In this document: piece after piece, positions 23,101 to 35,014 of the stretch
Layout: the number at the start of each line of letters is the position of its first letter
How positions within the stretch are numbered: position 1 is the first letter of the stretch
Assembly (NCBI GenBank): GCA_015039315.1
Contig: WIDE01000029.1
Location: forward strand, 330,778-394,777
Direction of reading: 5' to 3'
From: Clavulina sp. PMI_390
Lineage: Eukaryota > Basidiomycota > Agaricomycetes > Cantharellales > Hydnaceae
DNA: 64,000 nt
Translations under genes and position numbers: made by a program
Notes under the pieces: generated by a model
Told to the model about the DNA's origin: nothing
What the model saw: only the letters and a program-made list of their open reading frames with translations
The model's database searches: none

Positions 23101-25460
23101 TCCCGGCATTGTCTGCCTCTTCCAGAGCATTTGAGATCCTCCTCCCCCAATATGTAGCAGATCCTTCCATAAGCCCTAAGGCGCTGATAAATGCACGCGA
23201 AGAATGTTCTTATTCTCTCGATTTGCTTCATCAGGTCTCGCTTCCTGAGGCACTCCCTCTCGCTCAACAACACCTTGCAGCACTCACAGAGCTAACGAAT
23301 GCCCACCCAGCCGTTTTCAAGGAGGAAGAGCTGGCCGAACAACTCTATGAGCATGCAGTCTGGGGTGTCAGTACTCTAAAGCGTGCTGAGGAATTGAAGT
23401 ATTTCGACATGTCTGTATCAATTGGTCGGCGCCTTTGCAACCAATGGATCCCAGTCGTGTACGAACCGTATCATCGAGTTCTTGCAAAAGCCCTATTTTC
23501 CTATGGGGGTTGTCTCATGGTGGATGGCTTGGTGCAGGACGCTTCCCGTGGTGTGGAGATCCTGCGCGAATCTTTCGATGTTGCGAAAGATCTTCTATCC
23601 CAAGATCGCGCCAAGCACGCCAATTTCATGACACACATTGTCGACGGATACGCCGATGCCCTTGTTCAAACAGAACAAAAGGAAGAGGCAGCGGATATCT
23701 ATATCACGGCAGTAGACTGTCAGCGATTGCTAGCTGAGGAGCACGCAGACTCCAACGCGAAAGATGCTGCTGCAGAATTAACGAAGACTCTATACACTTA
23801 TCTTGGCTACCTTTTCAAGGTCAATCGCCTAGATGAAGCAGAGATTGCGGGTTCCGAGGCGCTTGTTCGCGCTCGCGACTTGTTTGCTTTGGAAAATACC
23901 CGATATCGCAAGATTCTTGCTGCCGCGCTAAACAACCTCGCAACTGTTCTTGCAACCCAGGGTCGAATTGAAGAAGCAATAGAGTATGCCATTGAAGCCT
24001 TGGATCACTACCTGGTGTTGAAGAAAACCAGTTCGGACGAGCAATTCTCAAGCTTCCAGGAAGTTTTTGGGGTTCTCATCAACAAGATTGCCCATTTCGT
24101 TGACGACGATCCCACTACTTTACTGGCGCGCAAGGGGGCGCTATCTTTGGCGTATGCATTATACGAACTGGAACCTTCCAAGTTTGCCCGTCGACTCACC
24201 GACAGATTGTATCGATATGCGATCATGTTGGGTGAAGTTGGGCAACTTCATGATGCGATTGAGTATGGTCGCAAAGCAGAAGCTCACTGCCGCACCTTGT
24301 TTGAGCAGGATGAAGATGTATACCGCGCTGATCTCGCAAAAATCCTTGATAATCTGGCCACGGACTATCTGAATGACCATCAACATACTATTGCTTTACC
24401 GATGATCGAGGAATGCACCCGCCATTATCGCATCCTCTATCAGCACGACCCTAGCGAATACGTCAACTATCTCTCTCACGTTCTTTATGCCCATGCTGGA
24501 GCTCTTGTGATTCTGGAGCAGTTTGAAGATGCGCTGCCGCTTTCAGAGGAAGCTGTATTACTCGCTCATCAGTACGCATTCGACAATCTAACAATCCAGG
24601 CTCGGCGGTTTGTGGGGGAAGCACTCATCGGCCAAGCAAAATGCTATATTCCTCACGTTAGGGACGCAGAACGCTCAGCTATCCTTTCCGAGGCCGTCGA
24701 TTTGTGGAGAGAGATAGTGCACGAAAGTCCCTCGGATCTCCACAGCCTTTCAACTGCGGTTGAGATGCGAGCCACCGCTCTTTGGCTGTCTGGTCGCCAG
24801 GAGGAAGGTTTCGAGCTAGCCCAAGAAGCAATTTCTCACATTCGTCAACTATGTGAAGATGTGCCTCCAAGGTATCGCTCTAGGCTGGCTACATGGCTCC
24901 TTCAGTTTGCTGCTATGGCTGAGGAGCAGGGTCATCACGATATTGTTCTGGCGGTAGGCGATGAAGCGGTTGAGATTACGCGTGTCTTAGTTGCGGAAGG
25001 CACCGCTCCAGCGCAGCTCTTGATGGATCGCTTATTCCTTCAGGCTAAATTCTGTCAAAATCAGAAACTCGGGGAGAAAGCGGCGGATTTATATGCTGAG
25101 GGTATTCCATACCTTCGTGCCCTGATCAACGAGGATGATGAAGAGACGGATGTCGATGACCTCGTTCGGCTGGCGGACATCACCCAGTCATACTTCGTGG
25201 TGCAGTGGAACCTGGAACGGGAAGGTCCAGCAATTGCCTCGTATGCTGAGCACATCACTCTCCTCCAGCGTCTAGTTCGGCTGAGACCACAGAAATACGA
25301 GGAGAACTTGGATGAGAGTCTGGAGATATTCAACAAGGTGCTGGATAGTGTTGGCAGAGAGAAGTATCCCGAGTACGCGGATGAGCGTTTCTCAAGACCA
25401 GAGGCAACGACGGCCGATAATACTGAGCCAAGTTCTAATGTACAACCCATTAGCGAATGA
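20163..25460 (+). CDS. Giant TPR protein with N-terminal H...NC module, copy B
   Basis: Tandem paralogue of copy A. Five exons (20163-20211, 20285-20705, 20763-20865, 20918-21010, 21063-25460) give 1,687 residues. The first intron is required because reading through 20212 hits a stop at once. The acidic EIVIPDSPDES segment is unchanged. The H...NC module is intact (APLHHEFALICF, YQLFSANCRWFARR) and so is the TPR-like region. Differences from A cluster in a few spots, e.g. GVVGTIRWKARD against VVVKDIHWKGRD after the NC motif and EEHADSNAKDAAAELTK in the second half of the TPR region. All introns are GT-AG here, including the one that is GC-AG in copy A. With no stops or frameshifts over 5 kb, both copies appear to be under selection. 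Same unknown function as A. Confidence 0.85.
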
Positions 25461-26917
25461 CCGCCTTAGTGATGGAATTTTATTATTTTGATAAGCAGTC
25501 CCCATTATGGATCAATGCGGCCAGGGGTCGCGGCCGCTAACCGTTCTAGCCCAGTTCCGCCTGATGACATACTTCACGACTCATGACTTACTTACCTATT
25601 CGGATAGAAGACAGAGCAACGGAATCTGGGACAAAGCCGTGTTGAAGAGTCTAAGTTGTGCATGAGTAATGGTCCGAGAAATGCCTAGCCACCCGAATCC
25701 AGGATGTGCTTGAGTGTGAGTCACCGCAAACTTCCGCGTGGTGCGTTGGCTCATGGAGCAGGCGATCCAATGAGTTTCATAAGCTCCGCTTTCTACGTAT
25801 TGTGATTCCACAAGGAGGTCTTCCTGACCTTCCCTGAACGGGATGGGCACGACTAAATTGCGTTGTGCTGTGTTGTTCCTTTTGTTGTTTGTATGTCGCA
25901 ACGCATCCTTATGACGGCGATCCGAGCGCGCCTCCATTAAGGGTGACGAGAAAGCGGATCGCCTCACACCCCTTGCTTTTACCTTTTGCATGTAAAATGG
26001 TGCCTCTCCCGATGCCCCTTAGCCCCTGACGTATACAATATTGCTTGTGTTTGGGTCATTCGTTTCTCTGAGGGTCAGCTTCACCCCCAGCTTCACCCTC
26101 ATTCCTGCAGCCTCGTTGCTCTCACATGAGCGCTGGAGCCGTCGCTTTCGTGGCGCTTTTGGCATTTTGAACGCATATATCGGCCAAATTAGCCCGCTAG
26201 CTTCTCGGATTCTCCTTCACCGAGTCGGATGACCCTCCGGGTTGTTGTCGATAATCTCCCCAGCTCCCCGACGAAAATCCTCTCCAGATCTGCCGCTGGT
26301 GCCAACAGCGCCCAAGAAACCTGGTTAGGGTCCTATTTCATGCACCCTCATCGCCAAACGTATGATCCTCGTGAGTACGTTTCCACACTTTTTTTGCTTA
26401 CCGCCGCGCCCGCGCGCCGCCCCAGATCGATGTATCATGATAATGCATCACATTACATTACGCTCCTGTTCGGGAATACTTCCCTGCCCTGCTGGCTGCT
26501 TCTGTTTCCACGTATCCGTGTCAAATGCCTGCATTGTGCGTGCGGTTGATCGTCCCACTGCCACCTCTTCCCCATCACTGCCCACTTTTAACGCCCAACA
26601 TCTCGCTCCACTGTATTTGTGACAACTGAAATAGTCTCTATTGTCTCCTCTAAGCTCCACCATCATCTCTTCTCCCACTCTACGGGTTGTTGGGCTCTCG
26701 GCCCACCTGGGAGTCACACTCACCAACTTGTCGCTGTTGGGTCCATCAACCTTCTAGAGAATCAGAAACCAACGTTGCCCACTGCGACCCACATCGGCAG
26801 CATCAGCTTGATCCAAATCAGGCGTGGTTGACACCTGTTCAGTCTCCCGCGCCGTTCTTTGCGCCAGCACCGGCATCACCACAGCCAGTGAATTTAGCGA
26901 ACGATTCATATCAATCA
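25461..26917. other. Intergenic and probable cyclin 5' region
   Basis: 25461-25640 is the duplicated 3' flank of copy B. Pyrimidine-rich DNA with CCACC and TCTCC blocks (26000-26700) follows, as expected of a promoter or 5' leader. The cyclin frame is open upstream to about 26687 without an ATG, and its codons there (VQSPAPFFAPAPASPQP) look coding. An earlier 5' exon may therefore be spliced in. Confidence 0.45.
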
Positions 26918-29900
26918 ATGTCGTACCATCATTCTAGTGCAAATGGTGGCATTCACGGGGTTGTCAGCGTGGAACAAGCAGTGCCTCATGCTGCGTCAAT
27001 TCCGGATATTTTGCTGCGTAAACGACAACGGCTTCTGGCACATCACTCTCAGTCACAGCCTCAATCACAAATTACATCTCCCCAGACTCGCTACGTCCAT
27101 CCTGCTGCGTTGTCGGTGATGCATCTCGATCAGTCTGGTGTGTCATTGCTCACACCACCCTATCATTCTCAATATTTGATTTTGTCCATATTACTGATCT
27201 TCGTCCTCTCAGCTGGGCCAATGTCATCCCACCCATTATCTTCTTCAGCACGGTCCATACCTCTCACGAGGCATTACAACATACCCAACACCGATCCTTA
27301 TCCGCAGTTGTCCTCCATGGTCAACGTGGCTCCTTCAAGTGCTACCGTAGCCAGCGCGGCCGACACTGTAGCGAGTCAGTGGGGCGCGAGTTCTGGCTCT
27401 GGGAAACTATTCATGTTCCCAACCACCCAAGCGAAAACGACATTCGTTCCGCAAAACACGGGCGACATGATTTGTTATCTATGGTTCTCTACTAACTTGG
27501 GTCGCCCACAGGAGCAGCGAGATCGGCCAGGAAATGCAGCAGCCTCGAAAAGCAGGATAGGGCAAACCAGCTCGTCTTCACGGCGAGGAGACGCCCCTAC
27601 TTCCACATCAGCCATTTCGCGCTCGTCCTTGCGCTCGTCTATCTCTCCCATCACCCCTACATCCGATGCGCATAGGCTTCAACTACAGTTTTCGCCTTCT
27701 CCCGCTTTCATAGCTTTCCTTGATACGCTTTTACGCGCAACGCAGCTTAGCCAAGGGGTTATCATCCTCTCTCTCCACTACATCTATCGCCTCAAACTGA
27801 GAAACCCACATATCTGTGGTTTGGAGGGCAGCGAGTTTCGGCTAGCAGTAATTGCGCTCATGTTAGCGAACAAATTTCTTGATGAGTGAGTAGAATTTCA
27901 CATCTCGTATTTTCCCATCCGGCCCTCTTTCTTCTCCTCTCCTTTCTTGTTCCGCGTGCTTGCATGCTTGCGTGCGGAAGCGGTTTTTTTTCTCCGCGGG
28001 CTCTCATGTTCGCCCCTGAGTCTCTGGCTACATTCCCTGGCGGTAATCACAATTCCACCCGTCCCTCGGGCCCATGTGCTCCAGCTAATCTCGAGCCCAC
28101 TCACTGTGATATTGCTGTGCGACATCTGAAATCCTCTTGCCAACCGATCTTCCTCGGCTTGATCGGCAAAGCCTCCCTCCTTCCATGAATGGTCCCTCGA
28201 CATCACCCATCATTGGGATTTCCCCCGCATCTGGTACACGACTGTGTGCTCTAGACTTCATCTTTCTGATGTTCCCTTGTCGAGGTATCACCTTCGGCTA
28301 GTCACGGAACACAGTCACATATTATGACAGCGCTCTTCTCTCCGTAACGACTGGGCTCTCGCGTCCTTGGGTCCCTGTTTTGAAAACGCACTCTGGAATC
28401 TCAGGCATCATTGTACCAACTCCAAGCTCGCCCTATATAGTGCGGTTGTGGGTTGGAGATGCCGCCTATGGTACCTTGGCCCAACTTTGGTTCCTGCTCT
28501 CTTCCCAGCGCTGGGTGGGATTGTTCTCAATCAGCCACAAACTGTCAATCAGCGCGTAATTTATAGCCACCATCAATCCAACCCGGTCAGCATGATTAGA
28601 GCGCTCCGACGAAAAATCCGCCCATCATGCATTTGTGATTCGTTCAAATACCTTCCTTCTTTTCTCTCATTATTTCTCCCTCCACCATCTCCTTCACATG
28701 ATTTCTTTCGTTCCCTATTGCTGTTGAGAACATCACACAAAGTCTGTTAATCGTACTGAAACTTCTCTTCCTTTCTCTTTTGATCCATCTAGTAACACGT
28801 ATACCAACAAGACATGGTCGGAGATTTCTGGAATTTCTCTACCCGAAATTAACCTGATGGAACGCGAGTTCCTTCAAGGTTTGGACCACGCGCTGCATAT
28901 AGACTTCGGGACGTATCAGCGTTGGGGAAAGCTGCTTGGCGGGCTACTCCTTGCTAAGGAGAAAGAGAAGGGGACATGGACGAGCAAATATGCCTCATTT
29001 GCTGGTATAGAACCGTTTGGTGGGGCTGTTGAGCCGAACCTGTCGCGAGAATTCATTCACCGTATTCCTTCCAACGCATCTGAGCGACCATACGTGCGCG
29101 CTCGCTCTAGCTCTCCTACCCACCAATCATCTCTACGCCCAGGCGCAGTATTCATTCCCCCTCCTCCACCCCCTCCACTTCCCAACGCCCAGCTACTTCA
29201 GCAGTACCAGAACCAATTGGCCCCTCATAGCAAGCGAACAAACGACCAGTACTCGTTTACATTTACACCACCGGTGAACGCTCCCCGCACGCCCGTCCGT
29301 GGGTCGGAGGCGGATCACCCTATGCAGTATGAGCACAGCTCTGCTCCTCTTTCGGCATCGGATCGGGGCGCAGGAATCGCGGGTGTAAAGCGCGCGGCGA
29401 CTGAGTCCTCGCCCGAGGTGGATACCTCGGTAAACTCGATAAGTCCGCGAGGCACTGCCGCGATAGGCGCGAATAAAGTTGCCAAGCTCAAACAAACTTC
29501 TATTGGGGGCCTTCGCCACCAGTCTTCATTCCGTGACGTCCAACTGCGGTTGGCGCAGTTGTCGCTCCAGAGTGGCCATCCTGCCATCTCCCCTCTCACT
29601 TCCCCGACAAGCATGTGGACAAATGGCGATGAGGAGTCTCGTTTCATCACCCAAGGGCCAAATACGCAGTTGACGAACGGGAGTCGATTTGTCTCACCTC
29701 CTAAGCCTACTTTGCAACAAACTCTCCAGGCTTCCTACGCGCACGACACTCAAAGAGCCGTACCTCAGGTTTGTAACGGGTTTTCCCACATTCTATCTCA
29801 ATTCGGTCGAACTGACGTGCTTGTATATATGTACAGTTTCTCGCATTCAATGCGCTGGCCTCGTCTCCTACGGGCAGCTCTCAGGCTCAACCCAGTCCTT

Positions 29901-30523
29901 CCCAGCTGAGCCGCCATGCGCCGACTGCCACGTTGACTTACGACCACCCCTTGTCGACTCAGAACGAGTCAATGCGCGGAACTGTATTTGCTCAATCATC
30001 GGACAACGTTTCACTCGGTGCCCGGAAAACCTCGCTCCGCTATGAAGAGTCTCTCCATTTACCTAAGCCACATATCAACGACCATGACCCGCAGTTGGTC
30101 GCGTGGGGCAATGATCAACGTAGGCTCTCCGCTCCTTTAGGTTTCGGGGAACACGACTTGTTCAGAGGGTGGAGGAACCACGAGAATCGGGAGGGGTTTG
30201 TATCAGCCCATACGAACCTGCAACCGTTCAACCAATCCGGACAGCACCAGTGGCAAGAGAGCAACTTGCTAGCCGTACCATCTGAGGCTCAACGAGCGTC
30301 TTTTGCAAATGCAGGGCCTGCTGGTGTCGATCACTGGACCACGTGGGTGATGCCAGTAGGCCATGCTCCAGGCAACTCGAATGTTGGGCATCTTGACCCA
30401 CAACGGACACTTTATTTCCCCTCAACTTCACGGCATCCTGGGATCCATGTGACTGCTCCTCTTTCTCCTGCCTTGACGGGGCATGGCTCTAATTTGATCA
30501 CCATGATAAACTGGCAGTATTGA
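26918..30523 (+). CDS. Clg1/Pho80-like cyclin
   Basis: This is a cyclin of the Pho85-partner type, expected to activate a cyclin-dependent kinase. 26918 is the first in-frame ATG (MSYHHSSANGGIHG), but an upstream exon is possible. A Ser/Pro/Gln-rich N-terminus precedes the cyclin box: SPAFIAFLDTLLRATQLSQG, VIILSLHYIYRLKLRNP and GSEFRLAVIALMLANKFLD. The box is split by a 907-nt intron (27886-28792) and resumes with NTYTNKTWSEISGISLPEIN and LMEREFLQGLDHALHIDFGT. The KFLDD/NTYTNKTW join is the hallmark of this family, so the boundary is firm. A low-complexity C-terminus follows (PPPPPPPLP near 29160) and, after a further intron (donor about 29769, acceptor about 29836), runs from FLAFNALASSPTGSSQ to MINWQY at 30523. 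A short intron lies at about 27139-27210. Cyclin box placement is certain; the 5' end is not. Confidence 0.85.
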
Positions 30524-31435
30524 CTGCTTCATTGATACACGTGTGGTCTGCCTGTGTTGGCCGTTTTTGTGCCATTTTTTATCTGTCCATGACCTCTAGT
30601 GTCTGCCACATGGACAAGCACGGTCATCCAAGCCCTCATTCCCACTTCCCCGCCTACTATCTTAGGCACTCCCGCATTATTTATCTCTCATATAACCTTC
30701 TTCGCGGCTCCAACGTCTTGGCGACAAAATCAGGCTACTGTTGTCCCACCTTGCTCTCCTATATTTTTCATTCATTATTTGATCACAGCTTGTGATGACT
30801 TTGCCCACTTATGCCTTGCCCCCTTCATGACTTTTTGTATCACCACGTTCACATATTACCCATGTTAGTAATCCGCATTTTTTGTCGTTGGCCCTCAGCG
30901 TTTTTCCCTCAACTTGTATTCAGTAATGCCTTTTTGTAAATTTCCTCATATTGCCCGACAGCAAGCGCTGTTCTGTGCATCCTTCCTCTACAAATTACGC
31001 ATATCAGCATTCCAGTGATATTGACCAATACCGGAAGCGTGTGCCATCCTAGATGATTAGGGAGATCTCGTTTGCTCGAAAATTTGATTCGATTAATCAA
31101 CTGATTGATGGAGCCTATCACAAGTTTCATTGTTGAGTATCCTTCACCGCGCCACGCTGAGCCATTGTAGGTAATTACCAGAATGGGGGGGGGAAGAGCA
31201 GAACATGTTCCAGGAGATGAGAGCTGTCAACCCTCTCCCAACGCTTTCTTGATAACAAGCATATACCCAACATCTTCCTCTAAAGATGAATCCTTCAAGT
31301 TTCCTGAAAGGATCACGATCATACTGGAGTTCTTCGACCGGTGGTGGCGACAGGAAATCCATCCTTTTTTGCCTACCTGACTGGCTGAGCCTGGCGACTC
31401 GTCGCTCAATCTACTCTGATAACTGAACAACCGGT

Positions 31436-32115
31436 ATGCACCTGACGCAACCTGAGGTTCTCAATCTCTGTATAGCTCAGCTTTCCCAGGTGGTCATGCT
31501 GACAGCGTTCAAGTTCACTCGCGACGACTTATTTGGCATCCAGAATACGTTTGGTAGGCTTGTCCTTACCCATTCGTGATTTACTATCATCCTAGAAGCG
31601 ATGTACTAATTGTCAGCCAGCGGTACTTCCTATTCCTGCGATTGGATGCTGACTTTATGTCCATCATGCCGTTTTCATCATTTGATGCGAAAATGCTCGT
31701 CCCGTCATCATAGTGAGCTCATTGAGATGATACGGAACGTCAGATTCCGCCGGCCCCGTCATTTATACAGCCAGTGTGCTCAGCTGTAGTGGCATCAGTC
31801 TCAGGGAGCTTTTTCCGATGTGGTCAAACGGGACGTGTGGAAAATATCATTCGTGCTTCATTCAAATGCAAGGTGGGGCCAAAGAGCTGGTCTGGCTACG
31901 CTTCGATGCACCCTGCGACCGCATAGACTACATCGGTTTAGATTCGGACTGTTCAATGTGAGTATCACAGGCTCCCGTTTCACTTTCCTTGAACGCTGAT
32001 CATGTTCTCTAGGTCTCTACGCGTTAGCACGTACGCAATTATATCATCGTCACGAAGAAGTTCTAGTCCTTTAGTGGCCATGGATGCAGCATATGCTGTG
32101 TACTTATCCAGCTAA
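31436..32115 (+). CDS. Possible small spliced gene, unrecognised
   Basis: Weak call. An ATG at 31436 opens MHLTQPEVLNLCIAQLSQVV and reads to about 31554, where a GTAGGC donor occurs. A later frame carries GGAKELVWLRFDAPCDRIDY (about 31870-31930). It can be joined through a GTGAGT donor at about 31957 and a TCTCTAG acceptor to a last exon ending at TAA 32115. The exons in between (including a Cys/His-rich CPSCRFHHLMRKC stretch near 31660) cannot be ordered with confidence. It has no family resemblance. It could equally be a decayed gene. Confidence 0.18.
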
Positions 32116-34146
32116 GTGGGTGCTCACTCTTGATACTTCGGACGAGGCTCCTTCTCGTCGTAACCGGTAGCAGCCGGCTGCTAGCACGCTGTCACTGTCA
32201 GTTCCGTTGATCACCCGTATTCTCGCAGTGGATGAGCTGACTGGTAGCCGTGTCGACCTTTGAACGCGTCTCAGATTTCAAATTCCCTTCTTTCTCCGAA
32301 CAGCGGTCGCACATCGTCGCCTGCTTGCTATCGCCCATGAGCAAGCCGCATAATGTTTCTAGTTTTTGAAATCGATTTGCGGTCGTTTGCACATCTGGTT
32401 GCCGTAGCTCAAGTGTCTGATTATTTCTGATTGCCGAAGTCACTAGATTGCTAATGGGGTGGAAGCTCTGGCAGATCTTACGAGAGGAGGGCAGCTCGCT
32501 GGGGTACTAATCAAGTATCTAATCTATCGCTGTGGTGAGTTATCAAACTACACCGCACGGCGCAAGCCCGCTCTCAAGCCCACATTACTGTCCTTTGCAA
32601 ATTCTGGGGGTCATTGAGTCTGATAGTGAGCTGACAGGTCGCCATGACCATTCCACAATAGTATCCTCGAATAGGCTATATTTATGACTCCCTGACACTC
32701 GGTTGATTTTCAGTTGTGTCTCGTGAGTACTCCATTATTCCGGCGTTTTGGGTAGATTGCATAATAATGCTGATTGAGGCGTACAGTACGCATATGTGCT
32801 ATTTTTGTAGATGAATAAGTTGATTGGAGCTTCACCGGCTCACTCTTCGCAACGTATAGTCGCAACGCTTATCCTTCATCTGTGAATACGGACGCAGCAT
32901 TCTTGTCGGAGATGCGGATTTTGACACCCCCTATGGGGTTCTATTGCACGCAAAGGGTCTGCTTCTGAATTTGCGCTCTATCACACAAGGTGAGATGTAG
33001 ATCCCGCCCAAATTTATGTAACTGATGCCCCCCGCCAATGGAGCGTGCCATGGCCATGCGAGGTCCAACAAACTAGAGCTGGAGGAGCTTGATGCCTTGT
33101 TCGCGCTTCAGACAGAATCGAGGATATCGACACCAACATCGCTACGGCAGAACCATGACAAGGACAGCCAAGAAAAGATTACCGCAGAGCTGGCAGAGAG
33201 TGCATTCGCAGCCCCCACCCCACCCCAAATACCACAGCTTTTGCCTACTGCTCTCACGCCAAGCGCTGCCAGTCCTTCCTCTGCCGGGGTCTGTGAACCG
33301 CCAGGAAGCGCCATTAATCCGCGGTACCGGTGACGCTGAAGCCGTCTCTGAATTTATCACACAAGTTGCGCGCGCCTTCAGCATTTGAGGATATATTGGC
33401 TCAACAACCACCACGCCCTCACACGTTCAGCCACCTCCGCCCACGAAGAAGAAGCAGAAGAAGAAGGGGGGGGATTTACCGGTTCACCGATCGGTCCTGC
33501 GCGCGGACCTAAACCGATGCCAACGCCGCGGGTCCGGGACAGAGAGAAAGCCGTGGTGGAGGGATGATGCGCAGCAGCAGTCCAGCCTTGTTCTCTCTCT
33601 CTCTCCACAGACGCGCGACAAGTATGATCCCCGGAAGATCGATGACGGATTCTTGTTCCCTCGAGGCCTCCACATCTCAATTTGTTGGCAGGGCCAAGGT
33701 TATCTTATGAAGCCAATATATAGTGTTGCTTATGATGAGCCATCATTCGGGCCATGGCGAGATTTGCAAGTGGGCACCAACTCACTTCTCGCTGGGTTCT
33801 TAGACGTGCCCCATACCGGATTGCATAGGCGTGCGCGCAGCGACGTGGGCGCAAGTATTCTATTCATTGAGGGATTTTCGTCGTGTTTGGAAAGCTCATC
33901 ATCGTGGGCGGTCTCATGCGTTCTCATTCTCCAAGAACGCAAGGGGCTCCATGAGGGGTACAGTCGTGATTGGATTCATCATAGCTACCGAGCTAAAGCT
34001 TCTGAACGTCCTTGAGCGGTCAGAAGACGCATGGCCAAGCTGCGGAGACAGGGACGCCCCTAAGCGACGCGACTAAGTAGTGATAGAAACGTCGGCAAGA
34101 ATTTTTATGTTTTGTTCTGACAAACCGGATGAAAGATTATTCTGTT

Positions 34147-34184
34147 GTGTGGGGGCGGGGGTGGCCCCACACCCGATGTGGGGG
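34147..34184. repeat. G/C-rich inverted repeat with competing hairpins
   Basis: GTGTGGGG (34147-34154) is exactly complementary to CCCCACAC (34165-34172) across a 10-nt G-rich spacer. The same C-arm can also pair with ATGTGGGG (about 34177-34184), 7 of 8. The G-runs could instead form a quadruplex. No target-site duplication or partner copy was found in the window. Confidence 0.55.
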
Positions 34185-35014
34185 TTCGTTCAGTAGGACA
34201 TGCACAGTCGCCATTAAGGACCGTCGGGGTAGATCGAGGGGTTGACAGATATTCGTTCCAGGATATCATGTGAAATCCGCTGAGCGTGCCATGTGTGCAC
34301 CACCCTTCGAAAAATCCCGCGTCAATGCAGTTGAGACGTCACGCGATCAGAACGTCAGAACTGAGCAACCGACGAGATTCAGAGTCAATGGCCAATAGAC
34401 CTGACTGCATTCTGGACCAGAGATTGCATGGTTACACGCGTATGTATGGAACACGAATGTACAGAAATATGTGTGAAGGGGTGAGAGAAAGAGAGAAAGG
34501 GATCAGACCAAGTCTCACATGGCAAAACGGTTGGTCTGTTCGGCACTGGTTTCGAAAAAGAAAACGGCAAGGTTATTATGCCAGCAAATGGGGCTTTAAT
34601 GCCTTGTGGTTTTGTTCTGCGCCAGGGACCAAAATAAGTACTAGGCCTGACGCGCGCAGCGGCGTGTGTGCCGTATGCGCACGCAACAATAACAGAGTCG
34701 ATATACCTGAGGAAACCTCGGTTTGGGTCGTGACGACTCGGGGACGCACCGGTCACGGGGAAGCCGGTCAATGTTCGAGTGTGTTCGAGTTTTGTCCTGA
34801 TTCGGATTCCATAATCATCAGCATCACACAGACTCCGTCCCATTTGCGTCCATCTCGTTCTCTTTTTCGCGAGACTCCAGTGCTTTTGGCTGCTCCTTCC
34901 ATTGTTTTAGCGTTGCCTAGCACTCACTTTTGCTGCTAGCTGTTTGGGTCTTCGGCAAACCGGCGCATTCCGGGACCATCCAGAGTCAGTTCAGTCTTTC
35001 CCTTCTCTGTGGCC

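Larger units (their letters stand above)
13690..25640 (+). repeat. Tandem duplication, two units of about 5.6 kb
   Basis: Unit A (about 13690-19290) and unit B (about 20040-25640) are direct repeats offset by about 6.36 kb. Similarity covers the proximal promoter, all five exons, the four introns in position (less so in sequence) and about 190 bp past the stop. Shared 3' blocks include the stretches ending AACCGTTCTAG, GTTCCGCCTGAT and ACATACTTCACGA. The roughly 750 bp between the units is not visibly shared. By eye, protein identity is well above 80%, and most base differences in the coding exon fall at third codon positions. Confidence 0.9.
30524..35014. other. 4.5-kb region without a recognisable gene
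   Basis: Much longer than any other gap here. It contains the cyclin 3' flank, a possible spliced gene (31436-32115, listed separately), an open frame 33025-33333 (+) with Ala/Pro-rich residues, another at 33653-34015 (+) that starts with MFPRGLHISICWQG, and a G/C-rich inverted repeat (34147-34184). None matches a family I know. It may be the decayed remains of a gene or element. I see no long terminal repeats or transposase motif. Confidence 0.4.

Noticed and set aside
13804..25460. NLR (NACHT or NB-ARC) identity for the TPR giants
   Set aside because: No Walker A or B motif is present between the N-terminus and the TPR region, so they are not called NLRs.
25596..25991. 131-codon minus-strand frame downstream of TPR copy B
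   Set aside because: It begins in the duplicated 3' flank, and I saw no equivalent open frame in the corresponding flank of copy A or any family motif.
26687..26917. Cyclin start at 26687
   Set aside because: The codon there is TTG, not ATG. The sequence may be coding through an upstream exon, but no start can be supported.
34286..34939. 217-codon plus-strand frame with an antisense frame of 152 codons
   Set aside because: Irregular composition, no recognisable motif, overlapping frames on both strands; more likely chance.
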